Part shown: piece after piece, positions 33,265 through 44,399 of the stretch
How the letters are laid out: the number at the start of each line of letters is the position of its first letter
How positions within the stretch are numbered: the first letter of the stretch is position 1
Source: Paralvinella palmiformis
Taxonomy: Eukaryota; Annelida; Polychaeta; Terebellida; Alvinellidae
NCBI GenBank assembly: GCA_025642065.1
Contig: JAODUP010000318.1
Span: 383,933 to 447,932, forward strand
Length of the DNA stretch: 64,000 nucleotides
Direction: 5' to 3'
Notes under the pieces: model-generated
Told to the model about the DNA's origin: nothing
Databases searched by the model: none
Seen by the model: only the letters and a program-made list of their open reading frames with translations
Position numbers and translations under genes: made by a program

Positions 33265-34599
33265 CTACAATTTTCACTTTGGTTAGAGAAGAACTTCGAC
33301 GCCAGACTAGTCTGACGTGTATTGATACTTGAGTCATAGAGGTAGGATTTATTCAGTTATTCGAACCCAGAATAAAGCTGAGGTCAACATCTTAGGTGTC
33401 GAAATGTTTTACATACAGGTTTCTTTTGGACCACAGAAAATGACTCTTGAATGTAAGCTGTGGTGTCAAAATAGTTTATGATATGTATGTAGCAAGTCAC
33501 CATTGAACCACACGCGCGTGTTGCTTGCTGCGAGGTGTGGTATCAAATGATATGTTTTTACGTGCTTCCGCTTTTTGTACGTAGCCTGCATGTATCCGCT
33601 TTCCTGTGGGCGTGATATATTTGTCGTGTACGAAAAGCGAATTAGCTGGTTCCCACAGGCTTATGAGTAGACCAGACACATGCTTAGGTATACGCACACA
33701 TCTATCAATATGTGGAGGTATGGAACATTTTATTTTTAGATTAATGTATGTATAGTTGTATTTGTATTTAGATTTATGGATGTAGGTCTCGAATGATGTT
33801 TAGATATGTTGATGCTCTGTGCCTGTTGCCTCTTTATATGTACCTCAAAACGCACATTGTCCGTTCGATACATCTTATCTATTTCCATCCAGATTCCTTA
33901 GTACACCAATGTAAGAAAGTTATGTCGTTATTACAACATGTTTGAGTCTATTAGCTTTGTTATTTATAATGTAGAATCTATATTGTTGTCCTCTTATGTG
34001 GTCTGGCAAACGACCTACTAATTCAAACAATGCTGCTTGATGGATTTATACTCCTGGAGTCGTTTGTTACTCCGTTAAGCTGCGGATAGTTGTGAGTAAT
34101 ATTATGAGTAATTAGGTTACACTGATATAGTAAATTTGCTAAATGTGTAGCTATTATAATCGCGATGTGTCATTCGCAGTATCGGAAATATGCCTGAAAT
34201 CCGCTGTTCTTGACCATGTGTCAAATAGATCAAGTGGATAGGCGCTTTGAGTAAATCATAGTATTTGCTCAGGTTTGAGTCGATATTTCGTTCTAGTCCA
34301 GTAATAATCCATTCTGCAGTGTTGCTACTTTGTTTTTATTTTAGTTAAATCACTTCATTGAGTTCATACTGAGTTATTGTACATTCAATGTAAGAACGTT
34401 ATGTGGTTGGTTGTTTTTGGACCATTGATCCTTAAGCCTCCATTTACCAGAAGGCAATGGCTTATGGGTGAACCTTGGATGATGGTGTTGCTTTGGGTAA
34501 TCGGGTGGATGACATTCCTCCACTCGGTTCTCTCTTGTAAAACTATCTTCTGGGGTATCCAAGTGTTGGTTACCACACCTCTGTCAAATATGGACACTC

Positions 34600-34990
34600 A
34601 ACACCCCCCGAAAAAGGCTTGGCTGGAACGCCGGCATCAGTCAGGAGGCTCAGATCTGGAGACCTCATTATTGAGGTATCCAAAAAGAGCCGTTCAGACT
34701 GTTTGCTGCATTCCACAGTGCTGGCAAATTGTCCAATAAAAGTAGTCCCTCATCGTAGCATGAACTCCAAAAGGGAGTCTTACCATGTAGGGACCTAGCT
34801 GACACGTCCCAAGAGGAGATATTGGACAATTTGTCATCACATGGAATTGCGGAGGTGAGGAAGATACGAGTCCAGCGTGATGGACCGGCAAAATCATCCT
34901 CATGTTTGGACTCCCTGTCCTTCCTACTTCCATAAAGATAGGTTTCCTTCGAGTGGAATGTACAGGCCATAGAAAATCTAGAAATAGAAA
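34600..34990 (+). pseudogene. I-type LINE ORF1 fragment
   Basis: In one frame: GLAGTPASVRRLRSGDLIIE, VSKKSRSDCLL, PIKVVPHRSMNSKRGV, DLADTSQEEILDNLSSHGI and VRKIRVQRDG. After a shift it continues LPTSIKIGFLRVE. This is the RRM-like nucleic-acid-binding region of gag-like ORF1 proteins of I-type LINEs. A frameshift near 34900 and the direct fusion to RNase H show internal deletion. Confidence 0.75.
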
Positions 34991-35560
34991 ATCCACTTGT
35001 CCTCAGTATTTTAGAACTACATTCCACCTTTAAAACTCTAAAAAAGGATGTGGTATTCTGCTGGGTATCGAGCCATGTCGGTATTCGTGGCAATGAACTC
35101 GCCGATAAGACTGCCAAAACTGCTCTAAAGGTTTGGAAGATCAACATTCCATTACCGTTCACTGACTTCCGACCTATCATAAAGCAATACGTACGAAAGC
35201 AGTGGTCAGGTTTCTGGTCACTGCAATCTGAAATTAAATTGCATGCAGTGCAGCCTGCATTAGGATGTTCGGTATGGTCCTGTCGGGAAAGGCGTCGTGG
35301 GGAAATTGTGCTCTGCCGTTTACGGATCGGGCATTCTTTCCTCACCCATAGATACCTCTTGGCTGGAGAAGATCCACCAGAGTGTATCTCCTGCCAAGAA
35401 TGCCTGACAGTCGATCACATCCTCCTTCATTGCTCGGAATACCACCACATCAGAGTAAACTACTACCATGCAGAGACTCGGAAAGAGCTGCTGGACAATA
35501 TTACCCCGGACACAATTTTAAACTTCCTAAGAGAAGCTGGTCTTTTCTTTTTAATATAAA
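34991..35560 (+). pseudogene. LINE RNase H and Cys/His tail
   Basis: Frame 35050-35559 reads VVFCWVSSHVGIRGNELADK, the RNase H segment with the H and final D (SSH, ELAD). Then come RLRIGHSFLTHRYLLAGEDP and CISCQECLTVDHILLHCSEY, a Cys-Cys-His-Cys zinc-knuckle-like tail typical of LINE ORF2 C-termini. The frame is intact to the TAA, but the upstream catalytic half of RNase H is missing, so function is not expected. Confidence 0.85.
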
Positions 35561-36002
35561 TTATTTAAAGTGGTAACATCTAGTCATCATCATTCCAAAG
35601 ATAGGTTGGTCTTTTCTTATTAATACTAGTTATTTTAAGTGAGAACATCTAGTCAATGTTATAACCCTACCTTTTATTTCCTCTGTAGAGGCAGGTATTC
35701 TCTTTTATCAGAAATCTATTTAATTACCTCTAGTCAAAACTAGTCATTATCTTCTATATTGCACATGTTATTTACCCTGTTGAACGATTAAGAATCTTAT
35801 ATACCTATACACCAATGTGTATTTACCATTTATACTTAACAATTTACATCCTAGCTTATACAAATGTTTTATAAATACCAGTAATCCAGCTTTTTAACTT
35901 TTTATAAAGATTCGTTAAAACGGTTTTATTTCCAAACGTTCTAGGACACTGAATGGCATAAATTGTGTCGATGTGTCGTTAAACAACATTCATCCATCCA
36001 TC

Positions 36003-36142
36003 CATTCTATGAGAAGACATCACCAGTTCCAATGCCTTTAGCTTCCATTTGTTCACGAGGGGGGGGGGTTACGTCTGTATAACTGAATGTATGTCCTACT
36101 GGCATGTTTTTATTAACGATAGATTAAGGTTATCTACTAATT
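36003..36142. repeat. Flanking direct repeat, right copy
   Basis: Partner of 29435-29573 with an expanded G run at 36060-36068 and a few substitutions. Confidence 0.85.
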
Positions 36143-36498
36143 GCGTAATGTTAAAGTAGTGACGTGTGTCATTATTAGACAACCCACAGTCCATCCAGAC
36201 CTTCGACATTTCAGCTGCATTGTGATTCGCGATGTTTTACACATGATACATATTAATAATTATTTCCCAATATCTGCATATTTAATGATTCAGAATTACA
36301 TTGGATCTTAAATACACTCTGCACAGAATAATTATTGCACATGCCCATATTAGCTATAAACACACAATGTTGTATATTTAATATTGGTTTTCCTGTTCAA
36401 TTGAGTTTGTATTTTTGTTGTTGTAATAGTATATTCTTATGAATATTAAATAAAGACTAACAGTAATAATAATAATTATAATAATAATAATAATGGTC
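36143..36498. other. Intergenic
   Basis: AT-rich; an (AAT)n/(ATA)n tract at 36463-36493. No gene recognised. Confidence 0.45.
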
Positions 36499-37640
36499 TC
36501 ACATGAATAATTTTAATCCAATCTTTAAGACTGAGGATTTCAGTGCCTTCTGCCAATCTGCTGGTGTTCTCTTCTCTGGACCTTCACCATCTGATCCTTT
36601 TGTTATAATAGATGAACTTGTTCGTACATCCCAACTGACTATACGTAGCATCATTTTAATAATTGTTGCTGCCAAATTAATTATGTAGTGCAGCATAAAT
36701 ACAACATCTACCAAAACAACAGCTGTGCCTGCAAGAAGGATGTTGCAGTTAGCATTCGACTTGAACATAAGCATCAGCCTTGACCTCTCAGTTATATCCA
36801 AGGAGCCATCAGCACCAGGTAGGGACAGTGGGACGGGCATAAGGAGACAACATAATTTATTTTCAACGTCAATCTCTTTTACATTGGTCAGATATAGCAC
36901 ACGTCCAAATGGATATCTGGTACAATGTGAATCAGCTACTTCTTCTTTTGCACCAAACAGACGTTTCACTGCTATAGAGGCAAGGTTTGTTTTTACTTTC
37001 CTCCTTGCTATTGGCCTCTCGAATGTAACGGATCTGCCATCTACAAACACCACGCATTATGAACCACCTTTTCCTTGTAGTTGAGCAACTCATCTTTAGC
37101 GTCGTGCTCTACCTTATCTACCTTATTGAAAAGCAGTACATATTATCATCAGGCCCCGATGTCAATCAACCATAAGCATCTTTATAATCTCAATGGGGTT
37201 ATTTAATGCTTTAGGATCTTTGTTCATCCTATATGGCTTCATATATCTAGCTGTTTCATTAATACACTTCAAGATTGTTTACATCAGGCTGGATACATAG
37301 GAGTACCTGGCAGGTGGAGTAATCATTCACCGTTGCCTTGATGATTATGCAGCTAAAACGCTACTATTCCGGTATGTCTTCTTGCAGTAATCTGGATTTA
37401 AGGATTTGCCCTGTTTTAACAAATACTTATCAGTACGTCTGATGGAAACCGCATCGTTTGTGAGAACATTTAGGACACCTGTAGGATCTAGTCAATGTTC
37501 AATATATTGAGATAATAGCGCACCATCCATTAAATAATCTCCCTCCAATCATGTTGACGAAGGTAGCATGGCTGCAGTCACTATCCACAGAATATTCTGG
37601 CATTCTATCATTGTTATATTATGTGTCTGGAACCCTTAGT
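36499..37640 (-). pseudogene. Fragment of an uncharacterised protein
   Basis: The open frame at 36499-37053 (184 codons) contains VFVDGRSVTFERPIARRK, KEEVADSHCTRYPFGR and LTNVKEIDVENKLCCLLMPV. Upstream on the same strand, broken pieces read VDKVEHDAKDELLNYKEKVV, RYMKPYRMNKDPKALNNPIE and LNVLTNDAVSIRRTDKYLLK, with stops between. I recall similar proteins as multicopy, transposon-associated sequences in cnidarian and molluscan genomes; this is memory and not checked. No catalytic motif is evident. The frame stays clean for 184 codons, so decay is recent or uneven. Confidence 0.6.
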
Positions 37641-38366
37641 GCATTCATAGTTGAAGTGCATAATCTTAGAATTCTTTCGATATGTTTTGAATGCTCTCAT
37701 TTATTACTGTTTTGATGTCCGTGCCTTAGTATCAACGCTTGTGTCAATTGTAGTTTGAAAGATAGGTGATTCATTCAGATATATATCCCTAATATATTAT
37801 CTAACGTGTTTGATTCTGAAAAGGCATCAATGATCTGATCATAATTGTTCCAACACAAGTTATATATTCAAACCGGAATAACAATAATTACAAAACTTCT
37901 ATTGCGCCAATATCATCCAAAAGAATAGAATCCAGTGGTGCCCCTAGTACGGGGGTTGGAAAACTTATAGTCCAGGTATAATGCAAAGTTCACCAACAAA
38001 TGATCCAATGGAGTGGAAATTGAAGAAGGATAAGTAAGTTTGAAAAGGTGAGTTTTCAAAGGGTGATGGAAAGAAACTATGCTACTTCATGACTTAACAT
38101 GTGGAGGGGGTGAATTCTAAAGAGATAGGGCAGTAACTGAAAACGCACGCGACCCAGCATAAGTGTTAACCCTGGAAGCAGCCAGGAAAAAAACAAATGA
38201 AGGAGCTCTCTGGGCTTGGGTGGGTGCTAGAATGCAAGGAACAGATGAAAAATAGATACGAAGGTTCTCCGGAAGAAAGAGTTTGATAGGCTTTGGTACA
38301 GAGTTTGAAAATGATGCGAGATTGAACAGGAAGTCAATAGGGATTTCAGGAGTCGTATAGAATTAG
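37641..38366. other. Unassigned repeat-like sequence
   Basis: From about 37930 a GC-richer stretch (TGGAGGGGGTGAATTCTAAA, CGCGACCCAGCA) looks like a noncoding retroelement tail. I cannot name it. Confidence 0.35.
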
Positions 38367-38490
38367 AGATTAGTACAGCATATCACACAGGCTTGAAGTG
38401 TATAAAGTAATTGCTTAAATCAAACTATAAAATTAGAAAAGTGCCAAATCACTGCTACAATTAATTTATTGATTATATTCTAGCCAAATA
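38367..38490. repeat. 124-bp direct repeat, copy 1
   Basis: GATTAGTACAGCATATCACA through TTATTGATTATAT; repeated at 40289-40411, about 1.92 kb away. Confidence 0.85.
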
Positions 38491-38549
38491 TTGGCTGTAG
38501 ATTATTAAACAAATAGAACAAGACTCCTGTGATAAGATCACACAAAAAC

Positions 38550-38745
38550 ACAAACACACATATATACACATACACACACACGCACACACACACACACATA
38601 TATACATACACACACACGCACACACACACATACATACATATATAAATACACACAAACACACACACACACACACTCACACGTACACACGGATATACACATT
38701 CACACATACATTCACTCACATACCTATACACTTCCACGCACATAT
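38550..38745. repeat. CA-rich microsatellite cluster
   Basis: Interrupted (CA)n with ATATA and CGCA variants; the Cys/Val-rich frames over it are artefacts. Confidence 0.9.
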
Positions 38746-39699
38746 AGTATTTTTTGGATTTGTGTACTCATGTGATATTTGACCATCCAGCAAATACCAC
38801 AGGGCAGATCCTGCTGCAGTTGAGAAGTTTTGTTTTCTGTGCTTGGATACTGTATGTTTATGGGTCCATGGATTCTAAGAAATGTTGATCTAAAGCTGTA
38901 AATTCCGTGCACCAATTATGTCTTTGGGGGAGGGGGGTGAATGGTAGACGCCGTTTAGATATCTGACAATATTATTGATTTATCAAAGAATCCAACAATA
39001 ACATATTGTATCAAAACAGAGTCCGTGACTTAAGCAAACAAAGGAAACAAGCTATCTAAATCTGCGTAGGTATTTTAGCTTCGTCATCTAAAAGGAAGTT
39101 ATCTATATCCAGCCCACATAATTAGTATTTACTAAGAATATACGCTATCCTCTTTCAGTCTTATTTAACAACGGCTAGACACCCATAGGGTTCTATGGTC
39201 TATAGAGGGCATTGAAATTCGACTTGGCCTTTAATTAACTTCAATAAGTAAGTGTCATCTTTTAGTTGTCTTTCAGCATCAGGGTCATTAGCGAATGTTT
39301 ATGTGATAAATTTGTATGTAGTATATTTTCAAATGAAATATAACTTGAACGAAGTATGAAAATTATATTACGCATCTATAGTATTCATATTCATGAAAGT
39401 TTAGTTTTTAGTAAAACACCAGGTTGTGGAAAGTTATTAATATTATCTAGATTTTTATAATCGTTTATGTTTTAATAATAGATTCTAGTTAACTAGAATG
39501 AAGAAGTATTCAGCTTGATGTTTGTGCGTAAGACTTGATATCATTCAACTTGATATCCTTCTATTTTTAACTAGATCGTTTTTAAGTTACACAATTAAAC
39601 ATTTTTGTCATATATCAGCCAAAAATGTATAACATGTAATATTGTTCATCGTATGCTATTAATGTTTACACGTTTAATTATATGATCTATATTTAAACG
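38746..39699. other. Intergenic
   Basis: AT-rich; nothing recognised. Confidence 0.45.
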
Positions 39700-39850
39700 A
39701 GGGAAGGGTGGGCTTGTGGGATAACTGCCAGTGTCGACATAATCCATGGCGGGCTATATCTGAATAGTATTTCATCTTTCACTTCACCCTTGAAAGCCGT
39801 TCGACTAATTTGAACTATAGTGTGCCTATTTATATTTCCAAAGACTTATT
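39700..39850 (+). mobile_element. tRNA-headed SINE, degenerate copy
   Basis: Resembles the family at GGCGGGCTATATCTGAA, TTTCATCTTTCACTTCA and GCCGTTCGACTAATTTG, but the tRNA-like head is badly eroded. Confidence 0.5.
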
Positions 39851-40288
39851 TTAACGAGAATATCTTACTTTAGTTCACAATTATCCAAGAGGAGTATGTA
39901 TAACTCAAAAACCGCACATATAAAACGAGGATGGACTTACAGCTACATCCAGGTATCAAAACATTTGTGCTACTGAATAAACTAACCAACTTCAAACTCT
40001 TAGAAACAGAAATAGTCGATTCCACTTGGCCATGTCGAACATGTTACGAAATCTGTCCACTGAGTGATCAAAGGCTCTCATATTGAACAATACCAATTAC
40101 TTTGAATTGACTTACGTGATTAACAATGGTACCTTCCTGACTAGACAGCGTACTTTGTACGACTACGGGCAGACAGTCGTCGGTTTAGGTTCCGAGTTAA
40201 TTTGAATTACGTTCTAAGTTAAGGACGATGTAATATGAACTGATAATGGGAATTTTCTACACTTGTAGATATTATTACAAGAGTATAG
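39851..40288. other. Intergenic
   Basis: Nothing recognised. Confidence 0.45.
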
Positions 40289-40411
40289 ATTAGTACGGCA
40301 TATCACACAGGCTTGAAGTGTATAAAGTAATTGCTTAAATCAAACTATAAAATTAGAACAGTGCCAAATTACTCCTTCATTTAACTTATTGATTATATAC
40401 TTGCTGAATAT
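40289..40411. repeat. 124-bp direct repeat, copy 2
   Basis: Partner of 38367-38490, about 90% identical by eye. It directly precedes a dispersed TATA/AATAAA repeat. Confidence 0.85.
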
Positions 40412-40424
40412 AGACACACACATC

Positions 40425-40990
40425 GTGGACCTATAAAAGGTTTAGATTTTCAGTCATGTAAGTGTAAAATTTACCAAGCCAGTCCAGTCGGACGTCTATA
40501 AATTCGGTTCAAATAGGTAGGACTTGTTTCGTTATTTTAACCGAGAATAAAGCTGAGGCCAGCATCTGTGGTGTCGAATTGTTATATATAGGGTTCTTTT
40601 TGGACGATGAAAAATAATTGTTGAATGTAAACTTTGTGGTTAAAGTAGTTATCTTATGCATGTAGTAAGTCGCCATTGAATCAAACGCACGTGTTGCTTA
40701 CTGAGAGCTGTGGTGTCAAATTAAATGTTTTACGTGATTCCGCTTTTGTACGTAGCCTGCATGTAGTCGCTTTCCTTTGGGTGTGACATGTTTGTGTCGT
40801 ACCAAAACCGAATTAGTTGGTCCCTTCAGACACATACATAGGTCTACGTAACTATGTATCTGTATATGGAGGTGTAGAAATTTTATATTTAGGTTGATGT
40901 TTATATAGATTTGTTTAGATTTTGGAAGTAGTGGTATCAAAGGATGTCTAGAATTGTTGATGTTCTGCGTCAGTGCCTCTCTATGTGTAT
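40425..40990 (+). repeat. Dispersed TATA/AATAAA repeat, single copy
   Basis: Diverged homologue of the 1308-bp array unit: ACCTATAAAAGG, GAATAAAGCTGAGG, CGCACGTGTTGCTTAC, and an end at GTTGATGTTCTGCG-TCTCTATGTG that runs into CA repeats. LTR-like layout (TATA then AATAAA) without attached coding sequence. Confidence 0.75.
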
Positions 40991-40996
40991 CCTAAG

Positions 40997-41027
<31 letters not shown>

Positions 41028-41150
41028 GCACACACACACACGCGCGCGCACACGCACGCACACACACAGAGACACACATACACATTCACATTCACATTCT
41101 GACTCTCTCACATAAATATACACATTCACACACATACACATACATATTGG
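40997..41150. repeat. (CA)n/(CG)n microsatellite
   Basis: Alternating purine-pyrimidine tract of CA and CG dinucleotides to about 41068, then CACATT-type units. Confidence 0.9.
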
Positions 41151-41157
41151 AATAATG

Positions 41158-41529
41158 CCTTCATATATATTTCCAATACTTTCTTTAACACTCTAGGCCA
41201 GAGAATTCCGTTCATCTGGTTTTCACTTGTTGTCTGTTCCCAGGGTTAAAACTTATGCTGGGACTTGTGCTTTTTCAGTTGCTGTCCCTACTTTTCGGAA
41301 TTCACTCTCTGAACATGTTATGTCATCAAATAGAATAGTTTCTTTCCGTCACCATTTGAATAATCACTTTTTGTATACTCGCTTATCCTTCCTAAGTTTC
41401 CTTTCCATCTGATCATTGTTGAAGAACTTTGCATCGTACCCCCGGACTATGAGTTTGTCCAACCCCTTCACTAGGTGCGCCACTGAGCTCGATTCTTTTC
41501 GATGATATTGGCGGTGTGGAAGTTTTGTA

Positions 41530-41583
<54 letters not shown>

Positions 41584-41590
41584 TGTTCCT
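41158..41590 (+). mobile_element. L2/CR1-like LINE 3' end with ATT tail
   Basis: Encodes SSGFHLLSVPRVKTYAGTCA (split by a shift), AFSVAVPTFRNSLSEHVMSS and IVSFRHHLNNHFL, homologous to the C-terminus at 12.5 kb. It shares the 3' UTR motif CGCCACTGAGCTCGATTC and ends in an (ATT)n tail at 41519-41583. It is a short 5'-truncated insertion. Confidence 0.85.
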
Positions 41591-42079
41591 TTTTTGTCCG
41601 TCATTATATATTATCTGCGATTAAATCGACGTAATATTAAGCATTGGGCGACAGTTGTCACACACATATGGCTTTCGACCTCCCCGTTATTATCATATCT
41701 TTTTTTAATCATTGAATGTCGCTATAGCAGGTTCTATGGATAAAAAGCCAAATATTTGCTAATCCTTGCTATGATATTTAGATAACTAGAAAAACAACAA
41801 GTATAAACATGATCAGCAAAAATAACTGCACAAGAAACCGACATTGTATGGTTGTGGCGATTAACAATTACTAATCATAAACCTTCTGGTACCGCTAATT
41901 AACCTTCTGATACATCTAATGACCTTCTGTCGGTAAGGATAAAAACAACCATTTACAAACCTCACGAAGGGATACGCGTTCTAGTATAACATTAAAATAA
42001 ATTGAAAATTAGATCCTATTTAAAACATTTTATGTTTTAGGAAGAAGTTGGTGATTATTCCATTATACTCTAATTAATC
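41591..42079. other. Intergenic; upstream of small-protein ORF
   Basis: AT-rich. ACCTTCTGGTACCGCTAATTA and ACCTTCTGATACATCTAATG lie as a short tandem pair near 41881-41925. Confidence 0.4.
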
Positions 42080-42331
42080 ATGGGTATCGACAAAGGTGAA
42101 ATTAAAGGCCGAGGTGAAGGTGAAGGATCTGGAAACGGTGAATGCCAAGGTCAAGATCGAGGTGAAGGTCAAGGATCTGGAAACGGCGAATGCCAAGGTG
42201 AAGTTCAAGGTGAAGGTCAAGGATCTGGAAACGGCGAAGGAACTGGAAGTTGTAAAGAGCATTGTTTTAATATCACTTGTTGCTTCTTTATGTTTGGAGC
42301 TATAATGATGAATATGTTTTGTAAATCTTAA
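42080..42331 (+). CDS. Small Gly/Cys-rich repeat protein, hypothetical
   Basis: An 83-codon ORF with an ATG in good context (A at -3, G at +4). Residues about 10-56 are a 16-residue repeat, GEGQGSGNGECQGEVQ type, in 2.7 copies from a 48-bp DNA unit (GGATCTGG at 42125, 42173 and 42221). The C-terminal 30 residues change character: CKEHCFNITCCFFMFGAIMM, rich in Cys and hydrophobic, possibly a membrane tail. Other frames over the repeat are also open because 48 is a multiple of 3, but only this one begins with ATG. AATAAA occurs about 340 bp downstream (near 42681). No family recognised. It could be a short secreted or tail-anchored protein, or just a coding-like minisatellite. Confidence 0.4.
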   Translation: MGIDKGEIKGRGEGEGSGNGECQGQDRGEGQGSGNGECQGEVQGEGQGSGNGEGTGSCKEHCFNITCCFFMFGAIMMNMFCKS

Positions 42332-43616
42332 AAGAAATATCTTTGTAGTTATCTTATATGTTATTTATCAATAGAAGCAGTTAACAGAGTGCTATTGTTC
42401 TGTATTTACATGAAGTCTTTTTACGGAATTATTTTATATTCTTTGTAATGTCAAAATCCTATAGTTCCATCGGAATAACTCTATTATACCGACCTGCAAA
42501 TTAATGATATTTTACCAATACAAATACAATAGTGTTAGCGCTGTGACCTTTCTTGTGTCTATGTTTAGTTAAATGTCATTATGAACTCTCAGTAGAGCGA
42601 TTTATGTAGAGTGAAATTGTTTGTATGTGTCTGAAAAAACATTAGACATCGGATGAACAATATACAATAATAAACATGTAGAATAAAAATTACCTAAATT
42701 ATGATTTCCAAAAGATAATAATGAAATATTCAACATATAAAATCACTTGTTACACTAAACGTTGCTTTTAATTCTGCAAACAGATACTTTCCTTGGCACT
42801 ACATTAAGATTACATATAAAACAAATATACAAGTCGGATGGTATGGGACCACTCCTTCACTGACTTTGATCACATTGTGTTCCCTGTATATTTAGTAACA
42901 GTTTTGTACTACATATCACCACAACATGACAAGGCGCTGTTAATGACAACCACAAAATATACATACATGTATAAATACAACTTTAGAATAGTAGTCAGGG
43001 GTTTACCACGTCAGAAAACATCTATAATAAACTGACACGTGAACTATGTATATTTAATAGCGCAAGCTATTTACGGAGGTTTAAGGCAGAACATTCCGAG
43101 AACACCGAAACATTATCACAGCTTATTTACGTTTCCATGGCGACCACAGATTATCTACACCGTTGTCATTTTTCAGCAATTACTTCTTGAATACTTAGAC
43201 AAGAATAGCAAGAAACAATTCCTATCTCAAACTGGTTGGTGATGCATTACCATGTGCAGCAGGTATACATAAAACACGAATCCTTGCAAAACACTTTTTA
43301 TAATGATGATAAGATTAAAATCAGAAAATTGTATTTCCTCATGATGATGATTAAGTGTCATGGTCATCACATCCGGTAATTGAGTTTCTTTATAAGTCAT
43401 GTTATTAGAATAGTAGGATAGAGTAATACAAACAATAAAAATAAACGACAACACATCCAATAACGAAGAGCGGATTAAAATCAATCCTATTCACAAATAC
43501 CCTTGTGCAATGTTAGACTAAGCTTCTACATCCGAAGATAATTGGAAAACCAAACATATGAATTAAACACATAATCAACACCAACAAGCTGTTTGGTTCA
43601 GTCCTTATGAAGTATT
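42332..43616. other. Intergenic, no gene recognised
   Basis: AT-rich with short frames only. Confidence 0.5.
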
Positions 43617-43645
43617 ACACACACGCACGCACACGCACGCGCGCG

Positions 43646-43685
<40 letters not shown>
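43617..43685. repeat. (CA)n/(CG)n microsatellite
   Basis: CACGCACGCACACGCACGCG followed by about 18 CA dinucleotides. Confidence 0.95.
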
Positions 43686-43686
<1 letters not shown>

Positions 43687-44399
43687 TCCTTTAAACCACC
43701 AAGTATTGCGTAAAAATCCGATTTACACCTTCTTTGTAGGGTGTTAACCGTAGAGAGACGACCATCGGCCATTATGTCTCAGGTCTGATTATAGAGGAGG
43801 CTAAACGATCGAATCACTCCTGTTTTACAAATCTGAAGTATTTATTTTAGATTACACAATAATGATCAAATCTCAGGGAAATCTAACAGCACAATCATTT
43901 TATTAACGTTATGTTAAGATAGTTATGCCTTAGGACTCGCCTTAATAAAGAATAATTAGGGCAAGATTGTCACCCATCTGATAAGAAATATTTCCTAAAG
44001 GTTGACACATAAAGGTCTGCATTAATATACATTATTTGTGATTATTATCTATATGACTTATGATTTTAATTATTCGGCTTAGTAAGTTGGATATGATCAT
44101 GTGTAAGAAGTTGTCATGAAGAAAATTCCTGTTTCCTGGTGCCATTTTCGTAGAAATGTGTCAATTCCCTAGCCGAATTGATAAGTTCCTTTTAGGGGTT
44201 TCCTTTTAAATGAATAAATAGTATGAATTTAATAAATATACGCCCCTTCTTGGTTAGTCTTCATGAAAGTCTGCCCAATTTGTATGTTATCGTCTTGTAC
44301 AGCAGGACATAATCATTATTATTAGTATTATTATTATAACTGTTTTATACGGTGCAATTACATATTAACATGTAATCAGAGATATTTAATAACGAGATA
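43686..44399. other. Intergenic
   Basis: Nothing recognised. Confidence 0.45.

Larger units (their letters stand above)
29574..34378. repeat. 1308-bp tandem array, about 3.3 units
   Basis: CAACATGTTTGAG recurs at 31318, 32626 and 33934, exactly 1308 bp apart, and once at 29581. The first unit is longer because of a 430-bp internal duplication. Units 2 and 3 are nearly identical. Each holds a TATATAAAAGG box, an AGAATAAAGCTGAGG poly(A)-type signal about 130 bp later, and several hundred bp related to the dispersed copies at 40.4 and 61.1 kb. TATA then AATAAA at that spacing resembles the R region of an LTR, but no retroelement coding sequence is attached. Short frames of 66-76 codons recur per unit and have no recognisable product. 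Confidence 0.9.
34585..36002 (+). mobile_element. I-type LINE, internally deleted
   Basis: ORF1-type and RNase H-type segments of one non-LTR element joined directly, with endonuclease and reverse transcriptase missing. It ends in a TTAAACAAC-type tail and CATC repeats at about 35980-36002, beside the right flanking repeat. Confidence 0.8.

Noticed and set aside
31190..33697. 66-76-codon ORFs repeated in the 1308-bp array
   Set aside because: Repeat-driven recurrence; TATA and poly(A) signals lie across them rather than around them, and no domain is visible.
34668..35345. 225-codon minus-strand ORF
   Set aside because: Opposite frame of the I-type LINE ORF1/RNase H, whose plus-strand motifs are clear.
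38473..38743. Cys/Val-rich ORFs
   Set aside because: Translation of CA/GT microsatellite.
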